A stretch of DNA of 64,000 nt from an uncultured Bulleidia sp. GTDB lineage: Bacteria > Bacillota_I > Bacilli_A > Erysipelotrichales > Erysipelotrichaceae. The translations under genes were made by a program, and so were the position numbers. Below the pieces are notes generated by a model. The model saw only the letters and a program-made list of their open reading frames with translations. It was not told the origin of the DNA and searched no databases. This document shows positions 15,945-24,369 of this stretch, one piece after another. Every line of letters starts with the position of its first letter. The stretch's first letter is position 1. The stretch covers positions 18,567 to 82,566 of the forward strand of contig CAKVIS010000005.1 in NCBI GenBank assembly GCA_934754415.1, given 5' to 3'.

Positions 15945-16295
15945 ATGAATCTTAGTTTAGTTGACAAGATTACTCAGAACCAGTTACGTTCTGACATTCC
16001 AGCTTTCAAAGTTGGTGACACTGTAAAGGTTGACGTTCGTATCCGTGAAGGTCAGAAGACAAGAATCCAGGCATACGAAGGTGTTGTAGTTGACAAGTCC
16101 AATGGTGGAATTGGTGCTACATTCACAGTACGTAAGATTTCCAGTGGTATTGGAGTTCAGAGAACATTCCCTGTTAACTCTCCAATCATCGACAAGATTA
16201 CAGTCGTTCGTCATGGTAAGGTAAGAAGAGCTAAGCTGACATACCTCAAGGGACTGTCTGCTAAGAACGCTCGTATCAAAGAAGATCGTCGTTAA
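15945..16295 (+). CDS. rplS: 50S ribosomal protein L19
   Basis: The 116-residue L19 forms part of the 30S-50S bridge. The core FKVGDTVKVDVRIREG, the arginine-rich RKISSGIGVQRTFPVNSP (about 67-84) and the KVRRAKLTYL tail are clear. ATG 15945 follows TGGAGGAAAATTGAA. Codon use is strongly biased, as in other ribosomal genes of the window. It is followed by its own terminator, so lepB is independently transcribed. Confidence 0.97.
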   Translation: MNLSLVDKITQNQLRSDIPAFKVGDTVKVDVRIREGQKTRIQAYEGVVVDKSNGGIGATFTVRKISSGIGVQRTFPVNSPIIDKITVVRHGKVRRAKLTYLKGLSAKNARIKEDRR

Positions 16296-16302
16296 TCAAA
16301 GA

Positions 16303-16337
16303 AAGGGTATCGTCTGTGGTGGCGATATTCTTTTTTT
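16303..16337 (+). terminator. Terminator of rplS
   Basis: A stem around GGTATCG / CGATATT (with G-U pairs) extended by A/T pairs, loop about 10 nt, ending in seven T. Confidence 0.7.
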
Positions 16338-16350
16338 ATACTTTTTGCGG

Positions 16351-16356
16351 TAAAAT
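16351..16356 (+). promoter_or_regulatory. lepB -10 box, 7 nt before ATG
   Basis: TAAAAT ends 7 nt before ATG 16364; the sequence between is A-rich without a Shine-Dalgarno. An alternative TATACT at 16338-16343 would give a 14-nt leader, also without a ribosome site. Confidence 0.4.
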
Positions 16357-16363
16357 AAAAAAC

Positions 16364-16936
16364 ATGAGAGATAAAGAAACAGAAAAAAACTCTATTTGGA
16401 CAGAGTTTATAGAATTTATAAGAGATATTGTCATTTCCTTTGTAGTCATATTTGTTGTGTTTCATTTCCTTGTAAGACCCGTACAGGTAAAAGGAAGCAG
16501 TATGTTTCCAACTTTGAAAGATGGAGATTTTGCTTTTTCCAATGTGCTTGGAAAATCCATTGGTAATATCAAAAGATTTGATATAGTCATTATTCATATC
16601 CCCGAAAAAAATGAATACATTGTGAAAAGGGTTATAGGACTTCCAGGAGAAACGGTAGAATACAGGCAGGATCAGTTATATATTGACGGAGAAGCTGTAC
16701 AGGAACCTTTCTTTGATGAAGAATACAGGCAGGACTATATACAGGAATACGGAAACAGTTTTACTTCTGATATAGCTTCCATTACTTTAGGGGAAGATGA
16801 GTATTATTGTCTTGGAGATAATCGTCCTAATTCCAGTGATTCAAGGGTGTATGGACCGTTTCACAAAGATAAAATATCTTCTAAAGGATTATTTGTCCTG
16901 TTTCCATTTTCTGAAGCAGGCATTAAGACATGGTAA
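16364..16936 (+). CDS. lepB: Signal peptidase I
   Basis: The 190-residue type I signal peptidase cuts signal peptides of exported proteins on the outer membrane face. One N-terminal membrane helix (about 16-36) precedes the catalytic Ser46 in GSSMFPTL and the general base Lys88 in VKRVIGLPGE; GDNRPNSSDSR near 151-161 is the conserved box E. Length is typical for Firmicutes. I chose ATG 16364 because the conserved protein begins there; the frame is open to 16316, but that part is the rplS terminator. A 12-nt gap and a ribosome site lead to rbgA. Confidence 0.95.
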   Translation: MRDKETEKNSIWTEFIEFIRDIVISFVVIFVVFHFLVRPVQVKGSSMFPTLKDGDFAFSNVLGKSIGNIKRFDIVIIHIPEKNEYIVKRVIGLPGETVEYRQDQLYIDGEAVQEPFFDEEYRQDYIQEYGNSFTSDIASITLGEDEYYCLGDNRPNSSDSRVYGPFHKDKISSKGLFVLFPFSEAGIKTW

Positions 16937-16948
16937 TAAGGAGTTTGC

Positions 16949-17833
16949 ATGAGCGATAACAACAAACAGACAAATATTAACTGGTATCCGGGGCATATGG
17001 AAAAGGCACGCAGGCAGATGCTTGAAAGACTGCAGGCTGTAGATATGATCGTTGAAATACGTGATGCACGTATACCTATGGCAAGTGCTAATCCTATTCT
17101 GCAGGAAATGGCGCCAAATAAACCAAGACTCATTGTTTTATCCAAACTGGATATTGCAGATAAAGAAGCCTGCAGACAATGGGAAACCTATTTTAAAACA
17201 AATAATCAAAGAGCTATCTGTCTGGATATTTCTCATGATAATCAGGCAGGTAGAAAAGTGGTGCGCATCTGTAATGAGCTGATGAAGCCATGGCAGGAAA
17301 AACAGAAAGCCAAAGGCATTCGCCCACGTGCCACAAGAGCGATGATTGCAGGTATTCCTAACTGTGGGAAAAGTACACTGATTAATAAAATCTGCGGTAA
17401 AAACACTGTAAAGGCTGCAGATAAACCTGGGGTAACAAAGAGTCTGACATGGATTCATGCAGATCCTATATTGGATGTGTTGGATACGCCTGGTGTATTA
17501 TGGCCTAAGTTTACCGATCAGAAAACTGGTTCTTTGCTTGCGGCATGCGGTTCTATCAATGAAAATATTCTTGATCTGAAATTTATTGCGATGGATACTA
17601 TCCGTTCCATTCAGGAATACTACCCTGGAGTTCTTGAAAATGAATTTGATGTGCAGGATGTGAATCCGAATGGTATGTTGAAAGCCATTGCTTTTAAGAG
17701 GAATCTATTAGGCAATGATGGAAAACTGGACACTAAAAGAGCCGCAATTGTTTTTCTGCACGAATTCAGAAAAGCCAGATATGGTGGTATGACACTGGAA
17801 AGGCCGGTATATGAAGAAAGTCTGTCCGAATGA
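16949..17833 (+). CDS. rbgA: Ribosome biogenesis GTPase RbgA (YlqF)
   Basis: The 294-residue circularly permuted GTPase is needed for late 50S assembly. The motifs appear in permuted order: DARIPMASANP (about 31-41), then G4 LSKLD, then G1 GIPNCGKST (about 133-141), then G3 DTPGVLWP. The N-terminus INWYPGHMEKARR is diagnostic of YlqF. Length is usual. AATAAGGAG precedes ATG 16949. It overlaps rnhB by 23 nt, so the two are translationally coupled. Confidence 0.96.
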   Translation: MSDNNKQTNINWYPGHMEKARRQMLERLQAVDMIVEIRDARIPMASANPILQEMAPNKPRLIVLSKLDIADKEACRQWETYFKTNNQRAICLDISHDNQAGRKVVRICNELMKPWQEKQKAKGIRPRATRAMIAGIPNCGKSTLINKICGKNTVKAADKPGVTKSLTWIHADPILDVLDTPGVLWPKFTDQKTGSLLAACGSINENILDLKFIAMDTIRSIQEYYPGVLENEFDVQDVNPNGMLKAIAFKRNLLGNDGKLDTKRAAIVFLHEFRKARYGGMTLERPVYEESLSE

Positions 17834-18428
17834 ATATGAACATCTATACTGGAAGGAAAATAAGTTAATCTGCGGTATAGATGAAGCAGGAAGAGGACCT
17901 CTTGCAGGTCCGCTATCTGTTGCGGCGGTTGTGTTTCCTGCAGGATATGAAAATCCGGATATATATGATTCCAAAGCTTTGAGTGAAAAGAAAAGAGATG
18001 CTTTGTTTCAGACGATTCAGGAAGATGCTTTATGGTTTTCTATCTGGGAGGTCAGTGAAAAAGATATTGATACTTACAATATCTACAGAGCAGATCAACG
18101 TGCCATGACACAGCTTGCCATAGACAGTAAGGCTCCTGTGATATTAACAGATGCCATGCCTTTACCGTCTGTTGAAGACCGTGAGGTAATTGATCTGGTA
18201 AAGGGGGATCAGAAAAGTATCAGTATTGCAGCAGCAAGTATTTTAGCCAAGGTGACAAGGGACCGCATCATGCTGGAATATGATAAACAGTATCCTGAAT
18301 ATGGGTTTGCAAAGAATAAAGGATATCCTACCAGGCAACACCTGGAAGCTATTGAAAAGTATGGCATCACACCTATACACAGAAGAAGCTTTGGTCCTGT
18401 ATCACACCATCAGCTGTCTTTATTTTAA
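17811..18428 (+). CDS. rnhB: Ribonuclease HII
   Basis: The 205-residue protein removes RNA from RNA-DNA hybrids and single ribonucleotides from DNA. The first catalytic acids are Asp24 and Glu25 in CGIDEAGRGPLAGP; later acids sit in LTDAMPLP near 114 and near the SIAAASILAKVTRDR segment (about 138-152, described by its ends SIAAAS and KVTRDR). Normal length. GGAAAGG before ATG 17811 supports the overlapping start inside rbgA. Confidence 0.96.
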   Translation: MKKVCPNEYEHLYWKENKLICGIDEAGRGPLAGPLSVAAVVFPAGYENPDIYDSKALSEKKRDALFQTIQEDALWFSIWEVSEKDIDTYNIYRADQRAMTQLAIDSKAPVILTDAMPLPSVEDREVIDLVKGDQKSISIAAASILAKVTRDRIMLEYDKQYPEYGFAKNKGYPTRQHLEAIEKYGITPIHRRSFGPVSHHQLSLF

Positions 18429-18459
18429 AAATATGCATATTAAGGTGTCACAGATAAAG

Positions 18460-18494
18460 AAAATGGATTGAGGTTATCAACCCATTTTTATTTT
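18460..18494. terminator. Convergent terminator rnhB / 5-FTHF cyclo-ligase
   Basis: AAAATGGATTGA (18460-18471) with TCAACCCATTTT (18477-18488), one mismatch, 5-nt loop, flanked by T on the plus strand and A-rich sequence on the other side. Confidence 0.75.
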
Positions 18495-19051
18495 TGTAAG
18501 CATCTGTTGGATGTACATGTATACATGGTGGTTTCAGTTATTATCATGTGTAAAGGGATATCATGCTTTTCACAGTCTATAGTATTCACTTTCTGACAAT
18601 TATATGCCAGTCCGATTGTCTTTTTACAGTCTTTTAAGATGGAGTCATAATAGCCCTTGCCATACCCACACCTGTTGCCAGATGGATCAAAAGCACTTAG
18701 AGGTACAAGCATGAGATCTATGTCCTGTATAGTTGCTGTTTCTTTTGTGATAGGTTCCTTAATATGATAACTTCCTTCTTTTAAATCCTGAAAACTTTGA
18801 ATTTCGAAAAACTGCAGAGTATTGCCTGTCACTTTAGGGGCACAGACATGTTTGCTGTGCTGAAAACACCACTCCAGAATATTTTGTGTTTCTACTTCGT
18901 AACCTGTTTGTATATAACAGCCTATATGTTCTGCGTTAGTAAGAAAGGGCAGTAGCTGCAGAAAGATGGCATGGGATTTATCTTTTCTATCCTTTGCACT
19001 GAGTGCTTTTCTTTTTTGTAAGCCGTATTTTCTTGCGTTTTCTTTATTCAT
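18488..19051 (-). CDS. 5-formyltetrahydrofolate cyclo-ligase
   Basis: The 187-residue enzyme converts 5-formyl-THF with ATP to 5,10-methenyl-THF, returning stored folate to the active pool. The signature NRCGYGKGYYD near 137-147 and the basic N-terminal RKYGLQKRKALS are typical. I chose ATG 19051 (MNKEN): a TTTACA-17-TATTCT promoter ends 6 nt before it and an upstream extension would cross that promoter. No Shine-Dalgarno, so probably leaderless. It is convergent with rnhB and divergent from dprA. Confidence 0.9.
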   Translation of the reverse strand: MNKENARKYGLQKRKALSAKDRKDKSHAIFLQLLPFLTNAEHIGCYIQTGYEVETQNILEWCFQHSKHVCAPKVTGNTLQFFEIQSFQDLKEGSYHIKEPITKETATIQDIDLMLVPLSAFDPSGNRCGYGKGYYDSILKDCKKTIGLAYNCQKVNTIDCEKHDIPLHMIITETTMYTCTSNRCLQK

Positions 19052-19057
19052 AAAAAT

Positions 19058-19086
19058 AGAATACATATTTTTCAATTCAGTGTAAA
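19058..19086 (-). promoter_or_regulatory. Promoter of 5-FTHF cyclo-ligase (leaderless)
   Basis: Minus-strand TTTACA (19081-19086), exactly 17 nt, TATTCT (19058-19063). ATG begins 6 nt after the -10, with no ribosome site. Confidence 0.65.
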
Positions 19087-19132
19087 TAAATGTGCTGTTT
19101 TTACAAATATATATAGTGAGGAGGAAATCAAA

Positions 19133-19855
19133 ATGCGAACATATCTTGCACAATTGTCTTATGCCTATGAGGGTAACTGGAATAAGATATATAAAGCTTT
19201 ACAGGTCAGGGAAACAGTTCCTTATCAACATATACAGGAAAAGTATATTACGGTACTGGATAAAGAATATCCATCAAGTCTGAAGGATCTGAAAGACCCG
19301 CCTTTTGTAGTTTTTTATAAAGGAGATATCTCGTTGCTGGCATTACCTAAAGTAACAATAGTTGGTTCGAGAAATGTCTGTGATTATGGAAAAAAGACTA
19401 CACAAAGGATTACGAATGCCTTGAAAAAGAGGTATGTTATTACATCGGGACTTGCAAAAGGAGTAGATGCCATAGCACATGAATCCGCATTAAATGGAGG
19501 GAAAACTATTGCAGTTGTCGGTCATGGGTTGTATTATCAATATCCGTATTGTAACAGGCATTTATACAGTGCTATAGAAGCGGGAGGTCTTATCTTAAGT
19601 GAATTTCCTTTTTATACACCTGTAAGAAAACAAAATTTTCCTGTCAGAAATCGCATTTTAGCAGCACTTGGAGAAAGGCTGTTTGTGACACAGGCGGCAT
19701 TAAGAAGCGGAACTATGCTCACAGTCAATTACGCTCTGGAAATGGACAGAGAGATTTACAGTATACCTTATCCTTTTGATACTACAGATGGGCAAGGTTG
19801 TAATCGATTGATTGACGAAGGGGCACAAATACTATATGATTTCAATCAGCTTTAA
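19133..19855 (+). CDS. dprA: DNA-processing protein DprA (short form)
   Basis: The 240-residue protein carries the DprA Rossmann-like core that loads RecA on incoming single-stranded DNA: VGSRNVCDYG near 77-86, SGLAKGVDAIAHESAL near 104-119, and PVRNRILAALG near 172-182. It is much shorter than usual (290-360 residues): the N-terminal SAM-like domain is reduced and the C-terminal winged helix is missing. GAGGAGG precedes ATG 19133. It sits just before topA, the conserved Firmicute position. Natural competence cannot be inferred from dprA alone. Confidence 0.9.
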   Translation: MRTYLAQLSYAYEGNWNKIYKALQVRETVPYQHIQEKYITVLDKEYPSSLKDLKDPPFVVFYKGDISLLALPKVTIVGSRNVCDYGKKTTQRITNALKKRYVITSGLAKGVDAIAHESALNGGKTIAVVGHGLYYQYPYCNRHLYSAIEAGGLILSEFPFYTPVRKQNFPVRNRILAALGERLFVTQAALRSGTMLTVNYALEMDREIYSIPYPFDTTDGQGCNRLIDEGAQILYDFNQL

Positions 19856-19883
19856 ACATAGATAGAAGAAAAGTGAGGTTTGC

Positions 19884-21986
19884 ATGAAAAACTTAGTCAT
19901 AGTAGAGTCACCATCAAAATCTAAAACAATTCAGAAATACCTTGGAAAAGATTTTAAAGTTGTTTCCAGTAAAGGCCATATTCGCGATCTTGCGATTAAA
20001 GGAAAGGGTGGACTGGGAGTAGATATTGAAAACAATTTTGAACCGGTTTATGAAATTTCAAAAGACAAACAGGATGTAGTCAAAGAATTGCAGGAAGATG
20101 CAAAAAAAGCAGATAAAGTATATCTTGCGACCGACCCTGATAGAGAGGGAGAAGCTATTTCCTGGCATTTATCTCAGGTGCTGGGTTTGCAGGAAGAAGA
20201 TGTTGACAGAGTCGCTTTCCATGAAATTACACAGAAAGCTATTCAGGAGGCTTTTAAAGCTCCAAGAAAAGTAGATTTGGATCTTGTACATTCTCAGGAA
20301 ACACGTCGTATTCTGGACAGAATCATCGGTTTTAAGCTGAGTATGCTGTTAAAAAACAAAATCAAGTCAAAGTCTGCAGGAAGAGTGCAGAGTGTTGCCT
20401 TAAAACTGATTGTAGAAAGAGAAAAACAGATTAATGCATTTATTCCGGTAGAATACTGGACGCTGGATGCAGATTTTGAAAAAGAAGATATTCCTTTCCA
20501 TGCAAGCTTATCCAAAATTCATGGTAAAAAAGCAGAACTGCATAATGAAGAAGAAGCTCTTGAAGCCTATAATGCCGTACAGGGTCCGTTTACTGTATCC
20601 GCTGTAAAGACAACGGAAAGATCCAGAAAACAGCCTTTACCATTTATTACGAGTACCTTACAGCAGGAAGCAAGTACCAAACTTGGCTTTGCTGCTAAAC
20701 GAACCATGTCCATTGCTCAAAGACTGTATGAAGGTGTGGATATTGGAAATGGTCAGGAAGGTCTGATTACCTATATGCGTACCGACAGTACAAGACTTTC
20801 CAATGATTTTATCTATGCTGCAAGAGACAGGATCGAACAGGAATATGGTAAAGAATATCTTGGGTACTACCATGCTAAGAATGATGCCAATGCCCAGGAT
20901 GCACATGAAGCAATCAGACCTACAAGCATTGCCAATACACCGGAAAAAATCAAAGATCATTTAACCAACGAACAGTATCGTCTGTATAAGATGATTTATT
21001 GCAGAGCTCTTGCTTCGTTGATGGCTCCTGCTAAATTTAACAGTGTTGCGGTTACTCTGTCTCAAAACGGATATGATTTTACAGCCAATGGTTCTACATT
21101 AACTTTTGATGGATATCTGAAAGTGTATAAGGCATATGATACATCCAAAGACGTTGTATTACCTGTATTGAATGAGAGTGAGCAACTGGTTGCCACCTTA
21201 CTTGAAAAGAATCAGCATTTTACAGAACCACCTGCACGCTATACAGAAGCTAAATTGATTAAAGATCTTGAAGAAGAAGGTATCGGAAGACCAAGTACGT
21301 ATGCCATGATCATTGAAACCATTCAGATGAGAGGATATGTAACTTTGGAAAGAGCCAGCGAAAAGAGCCGCACTAAAGTTTTCAAACCTACAGAACAGGG
21401 CATTCTGACAACTGAAAAACTGGATGAGTTTTTCTCTGAAATCATCAATGTAAAATATACGGCTCAGATGGAAACCAACCTGGATGAAATTGCTGAAGGT
21501 AAGGAATCAGAATTGAAAACTCTGACAGATTTCTGGAATACCTTTGAACCGCTTTTGAATAAAGCTTATGAAGGTATGGAAAAAATTCAGCCTGAAAAGA
21601 CTGGAGAAATCTGTCCGGATTGTGGTGGAGAACTGGTAATTCGTCAGGGAAGATATGGAAAGTTTATTTCCTGTTCTAATTTCCCGACATGCAAATACTC
21701 CAGACCTCTTGAAACAAAGGAAAAAGAAAAGCCGGAACCAATTGGAAAGGCATGTCCTGAATGTGGTGCTGAGCTGATTAAGAGAAAGTCACGTTATGGC
21801 ACTTACTTTGTGGGATGCAGTAATTATCCAAAGTGTAATTACATGGAGAATCTGCAGGGAGAAAGAATTGTTCCAAAAGCCAAAAAAACAGCCGAAAAGA
21901 AAACGACTGCAAAGAAGGCAACAACAAGGAAAACTACAACTAAAACAACAAAGACAACAACACGAAAAAGGACAAAGAAATCATGA
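19884..21986 (+). CDS. topA: DNA topoisomerase I
   Basis: The 700-residue type IA topoisomerase relaxes negative supercoils. The Toprim domain begins KNLVIVESPSKSKTI and includes TDPDREGE (about 79-86); the active-site Tyr297 lies in TYMRTDSTRLS. Two C-terminal zinc ribbons follow (CPDCGG...CSNFPTC and CPECGA...CSNYPKC, about 575-655), then a Lys/Thr/Arg-rich tail of about 35 residues that likely binds DNA non-specifically. AAGTGAGG precedes the ATG. The stop overlaps trmFO by ATGA. Confidence 0.97.
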   Translation: MKNLVIVESPSKSKTIQKYLGKDFKVVSSKGHIRDLAIKGKGGLGVDIENNFEPVYEISKDKQDVVKELQEDAKKADKVYLATDPDREGEAISWHLSQVLGLQEEDVDRVAFHEITQKAIQEAFKAPRKVDLDLVHSQETRRILDRIIGFKLSMLLKNKIKSKSAGRVQSVALKLIVEREKQINAFIPVEYWTLDADFEKEDIPFHASLSKIHGKKAELHNEEEALEAYNAVQGPFTVSAVKTTERSRKQPLPFITSTLQQEASTKLGFAAKRTMSIAQRLYEGVDIGNGQEGLITYMRTDSTRLSNDFIYAARDRIEQEYGKEYLGYYHAKNDANAQDAHEAIRPTSIANTPEKIKDHLTNEQYRLYKMIYCRALASLMAPAKFNSVAVTLSQNGYDFTANGSTLTFDGYLKVYKAYDTSKDVVLPVLNESEQLVATLLEKNQHFTEPPARYTEAKLIKDLEEEGIGRPSTYAMIIETIQMRGYVTLERASEKSRTKVFKPTEQGILTTEKLDEFFSEIINVKYTAQMETNLDEIAEGKESELKTLTDFWNTFEPLLNKAYEGMEKIQPEKTGEICPDCGGELVIRQGRYGKFISCSNFPTCKYSRPLETKEKEKPEPIGKACPECGAELIKRKSRYGTYFVGCSNYPKCNYMENLQGERIVPKAKKTAEKKTTAKKATTRKTTTKTTKTTTRKRTKKS

Positions 21987-23278
21987 GTAAAGCGATAGTT
22001 ATTGGTGCAGGTCTTGCCGGATGTGAAGCGGCATACCAGCTGAGTAAAAGGGGTATACAGGTGGATCTGTATGAAATGAAACCTGTAAAGTATTCAGATG
22101 CACATCATAATGAAAATTTTGCGGAACTGGTATGTTCCAATTCTTTGAGAAGTGATGCTCTTACAAATGCTGTAGGTGTTTTAAAGCATGAGATGAGAAT
22201 GATAGGTTCTCTGATTATGGAAGCAGCAGATGCAACAAGTGTACCTGCAGGAAGTGCCCTTGCAGTAGACAGAAACAAATTTGCTGAATATGTAACCAGA
22301 AAGATTGAGCAGGATCCGAATATTACAGTCATTCATGAAGAAGTGGATAGAATTCCTGAAGGACCATGTGTGATTGCAACGGGCCCTTTATCCTCTGAAA
22401 AAATGATTGAGGCGATGTCTGGTATTATTCATGAAGAATATTGTTATTTTTATGATGCCGCTGCGCCAATTGTTACAAAGGAATCCATAGACTTTTCAAA
22501 AGCATATAAAAAATCCAGATATGATAAAGGAAGTGCAGATTACATTAACTGTCCTATGAGTCAGGAGGAGTTCTTTGCATTTTATCAGGCGGTGATTACT
22601 GCTGAAACCGCTAAACTCCATGAGTTTGAAAAAGAAGTATACTTTGAAGGTTGTATGCCTTTTGAAGTGATGGCTAAAAGAGGTAAGGATACATTGTTAT
22701 TTGGTCCTATGAAACCTGTAGGACTGGAAAAAGACGGTGTGCGTCCTTATGCCGTAGTGCAGCTTCGACAGGATAATGCAGAAGCTTCTTTGTACAACAT
22801 TGTAGGTTTTCAGACGCATCTGACATGGCCTGAACAAAAACGTATTATTCATATGATACCGGGTCTTGAAAATGCTGAGATTGTCAGATACGGTGTCATG
22901 CACAGAAATACCTATATCAATTCTCCGATTTACCTGAAAGAAAGTTATCAGTTCAAGGACAGAGACACTCTTTTCTTTGCAGGACAGATGACTGGAGTAG
23001 AAGGGTATATTGAAAGCAGTGCCAGTGGAATGCTTGCAGGTATCAATCTTGCACATGTTATGCATAATGAAAAAGTATGCATACCTGGTCCTTTGACAAT
23101 GCTGGGTGCGATGAGCCATTACATCACTCATGCAGACAGTAAACATTTCCAGCCTATGAATGCCAATTTCGGCATTATGCATCTGGAAGGAACATTTAAG
23201 AAAAAAGATCGCAAGAATGCCTATGCACCACAATCTGAAAGAATTATCCAAGAACTGATGGATTCTCATGAACTTTGA
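21983..23278 (+). CDS. trmFO: Folate-dependent tRNA (uracil-54-C5)-methyltransferase
   Basis: The 431-residue flavoprotein uses methylene-THF and FADH2 to make T54 in tRNA. The dinucleotide fold is AIVIGAGLAGCEAAY at the N-terminus; NFAELVCSNSLRSD (about 45-58) and the FAGQMTGVEGYIESSASG block near 332-349 are family signatures. Normal length. Starts at the ATGA overlap with topA and overlaps xerC by 11 nt, a standard Firmicute string (topA-trmFO-xerC). Confidence 0.96.
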   Translation: MSKAIVIGAGLAGCEAAYQLSKRGIQVDLYEMKPVKYSDAHHNENFAELVCSNSLRSDALTNAVGVLKHEMRMIGSLIMEAADATSVPAGSALAVDRNKFAEYVTRKIEQDPNITVIHEEVDRIPEGPCVIATGPLSSEKMIEAMSGIIHEEYCYFYDAAAPIVTKESIDFSKAYKKSRYDKGSADYINCPMSQEEFFAFYQAVITAETAKLHEFEKEVYFEGCMPFEVMAKRGKDTLLFGPMKPVGLEKDGVRPYAVVQLRQDNAEASLYNIVGFQTHLTWPEQKRIIHMIPGLENAEIVRYGVMHRNTYINSPIYLKESYQFKDRDTLFFAGQMTGVEGYIESSASGMLAGINLAHVMHNEKVCIPGPLTMLGAMSHYITHADSKHFQPMNANFGIMHLEGTFKKKDRKNAYAPQSERIIQELMDSHEL

Positions 23279-24194
23279 TGTGGTTCTGGAAAGATTTCTG
23301 CAGTATGTGAAAAGAAACGGTACCGGATCCATTGATACGCAGAATGCTTATTGCAGAGATATACAACGTTTTCTTAGTTATCTGGAAGAACGTAAAGTAT
23401 TTTCTCTAGAAAAGGTGGATAAATCATTGATTTCAGACTATATCCTTGCCCTGAGAAGCGGAGAAATTGGAGGACAGGCATTATCCAATGCTTCTTTTTC
23501 CAGAAATCTTTCTGCATTAAAATCTTTTTACAAATACTGTAATCAGTATGAAGGGATAAAAAACAATCCGGTAAAACCATTTAAATCGGTTAAAAATCCA
23601 AGACATCTTCCGGAGTATCTGACATTTGATCAGGTAGAAGCTATGCTGAATACCTTTGATCTCAGCAATCCAACAGAAGTAAGAAACAGATGTATCATAG
23701 AAACGATGTATGCCTGTGGATTACGTGTATCAGAATCTGCAGGTTTACGAGTACAGGATGTAGATACGGAAAACTCAGTTTTAAAAGTACTTGGTAAAGA
23801 AAATAAAGAAAGAATGGTTCCATTTTATCCTCGTTGCTGTCAGCTTCTTGAAGTCTATCTGCAACAGGTCCGACCATATTTGTTACAAGATACAAAAGAC
23901 AACGGGCTTGTCTTTCTGAATCAGAAAGGAAAAGGCATTTCTGAAAGAGCCATTCAGATGATTGTGGATAAGGCGGCAGTAAATGCAGGGTTGTATATGC
24001 ATGTTCACCCGCATATGTTACGACATTCTTTTGCGACACATTTACTGGATAATGGTGCAGGACTGAGAGATGTACAGGAACTCCTGGGACATGCCAATCT
24101 GTCTACAACACAGATATATACACATGTCACTCAGGACCGTTTAAGAAAAGTGGTGGAAAGTGCACATCCACATGCGAAAAAACACGATAAATAA
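23268..24194 (+). CDS. xerC: Tyrosine recombinase XerC
   Basis: The 308-residue site-specific recombinase works with XerD at dif to resolve chromosome dimers. The N-terminal SAM-like DNA-binding domain covers about 1-105. Catalytic residues are all present: Arg153 (CGLRVSE), Lys177, His249 and Arg252 (HMLRH), His275 (GHANLST) and the nucleophile Tyr284 (IYTHV). The start lies in the end of trmFO, with a weak ribosome site, so it is coupled. Housekeeping position argues against a phage integrase. The codY and hslVU genes that often follow in Bacilli are absent. Confidence 0.93.
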   Translation: MNFDVVLERFLQYVKRNGTGSIDTQNAYCRDIQRFLSYLEERKVFSLEKVDKSLISDYILALRSGEIGGQALSNASFSRNLSALKSFYKYCNQYEGIKNNPVKPFKSVKNPRHLPEYLTFDQVEAMLNTFDLSNPTEVRNRCIIETMYACGLRVSESAGLRVQDVDTENSVLKVLGKENKERMVPFYPRCCQLLEVYLQQVRPYLLQDTKDNGLVFLNQKGKGISERAIQMIVDKAAVNAGLYMHVHPHMLRHSFATHLLDNGAGLRDVQELLGHANLSTTQIYTHVTQDRLRKVVESAHPHAKKHDK

Positions 24195-24197
24195 ATG

Positions 24198-24253
24198 AAA
24201 AAGTGCTTTCTTCTATAGCAAGACTATGCTATTATTACGTCGGCACTTTTTTT
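24198..24253 (+). terminator. Terminator of xerC with a nested inner hairpin
   Basis: AAAAAGTGC (24198-24206) pairs with GCACTTTTT (24243-24251) and runs into T; the long loop holds a second hairpin ATAGCA / TGCTAT (24215-24220, 24227-24232). Confidence 0.7.
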
Positions 24254-24369
24254 ATTGTGGAAAAAGTGTACGTCTCACACAGTGGATTCACTGTCCCGTG
24301 CATATACAGATATGTTGATGGTGTTGGAAACTGTGGCGGATAACAACGGAAAGCGAGGTATATAAAATT
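24254..24369 (+). promoter_or_regulatory. Candidate leader of rpsB
   Basis: A 116-nt untranslated stretch with the hairpin ACAGTG-GATT-CACTGT (24279-24294) and a weaker GTTG/CAAC pairing further on. Position suggests an autoregulatory S2 leader; not verifiable by eye. Confidence 0.3.

Noticed and set aside
21880..21986. Lys/Thr-rich repetitive end of topA as a frameshift or repeat artefact
   Set aside because: Basic low-complexity tails are known in Firmicute topoisomerases, the frame is intact and the ATGA link to trmFO is normal.
23268..24194. Tyrosine recombinase as a sign of a mobile element
   Set aside because: All neighbours are core genes in conserved order and no att-like repeats were seen; it is the housekeeping XerC.
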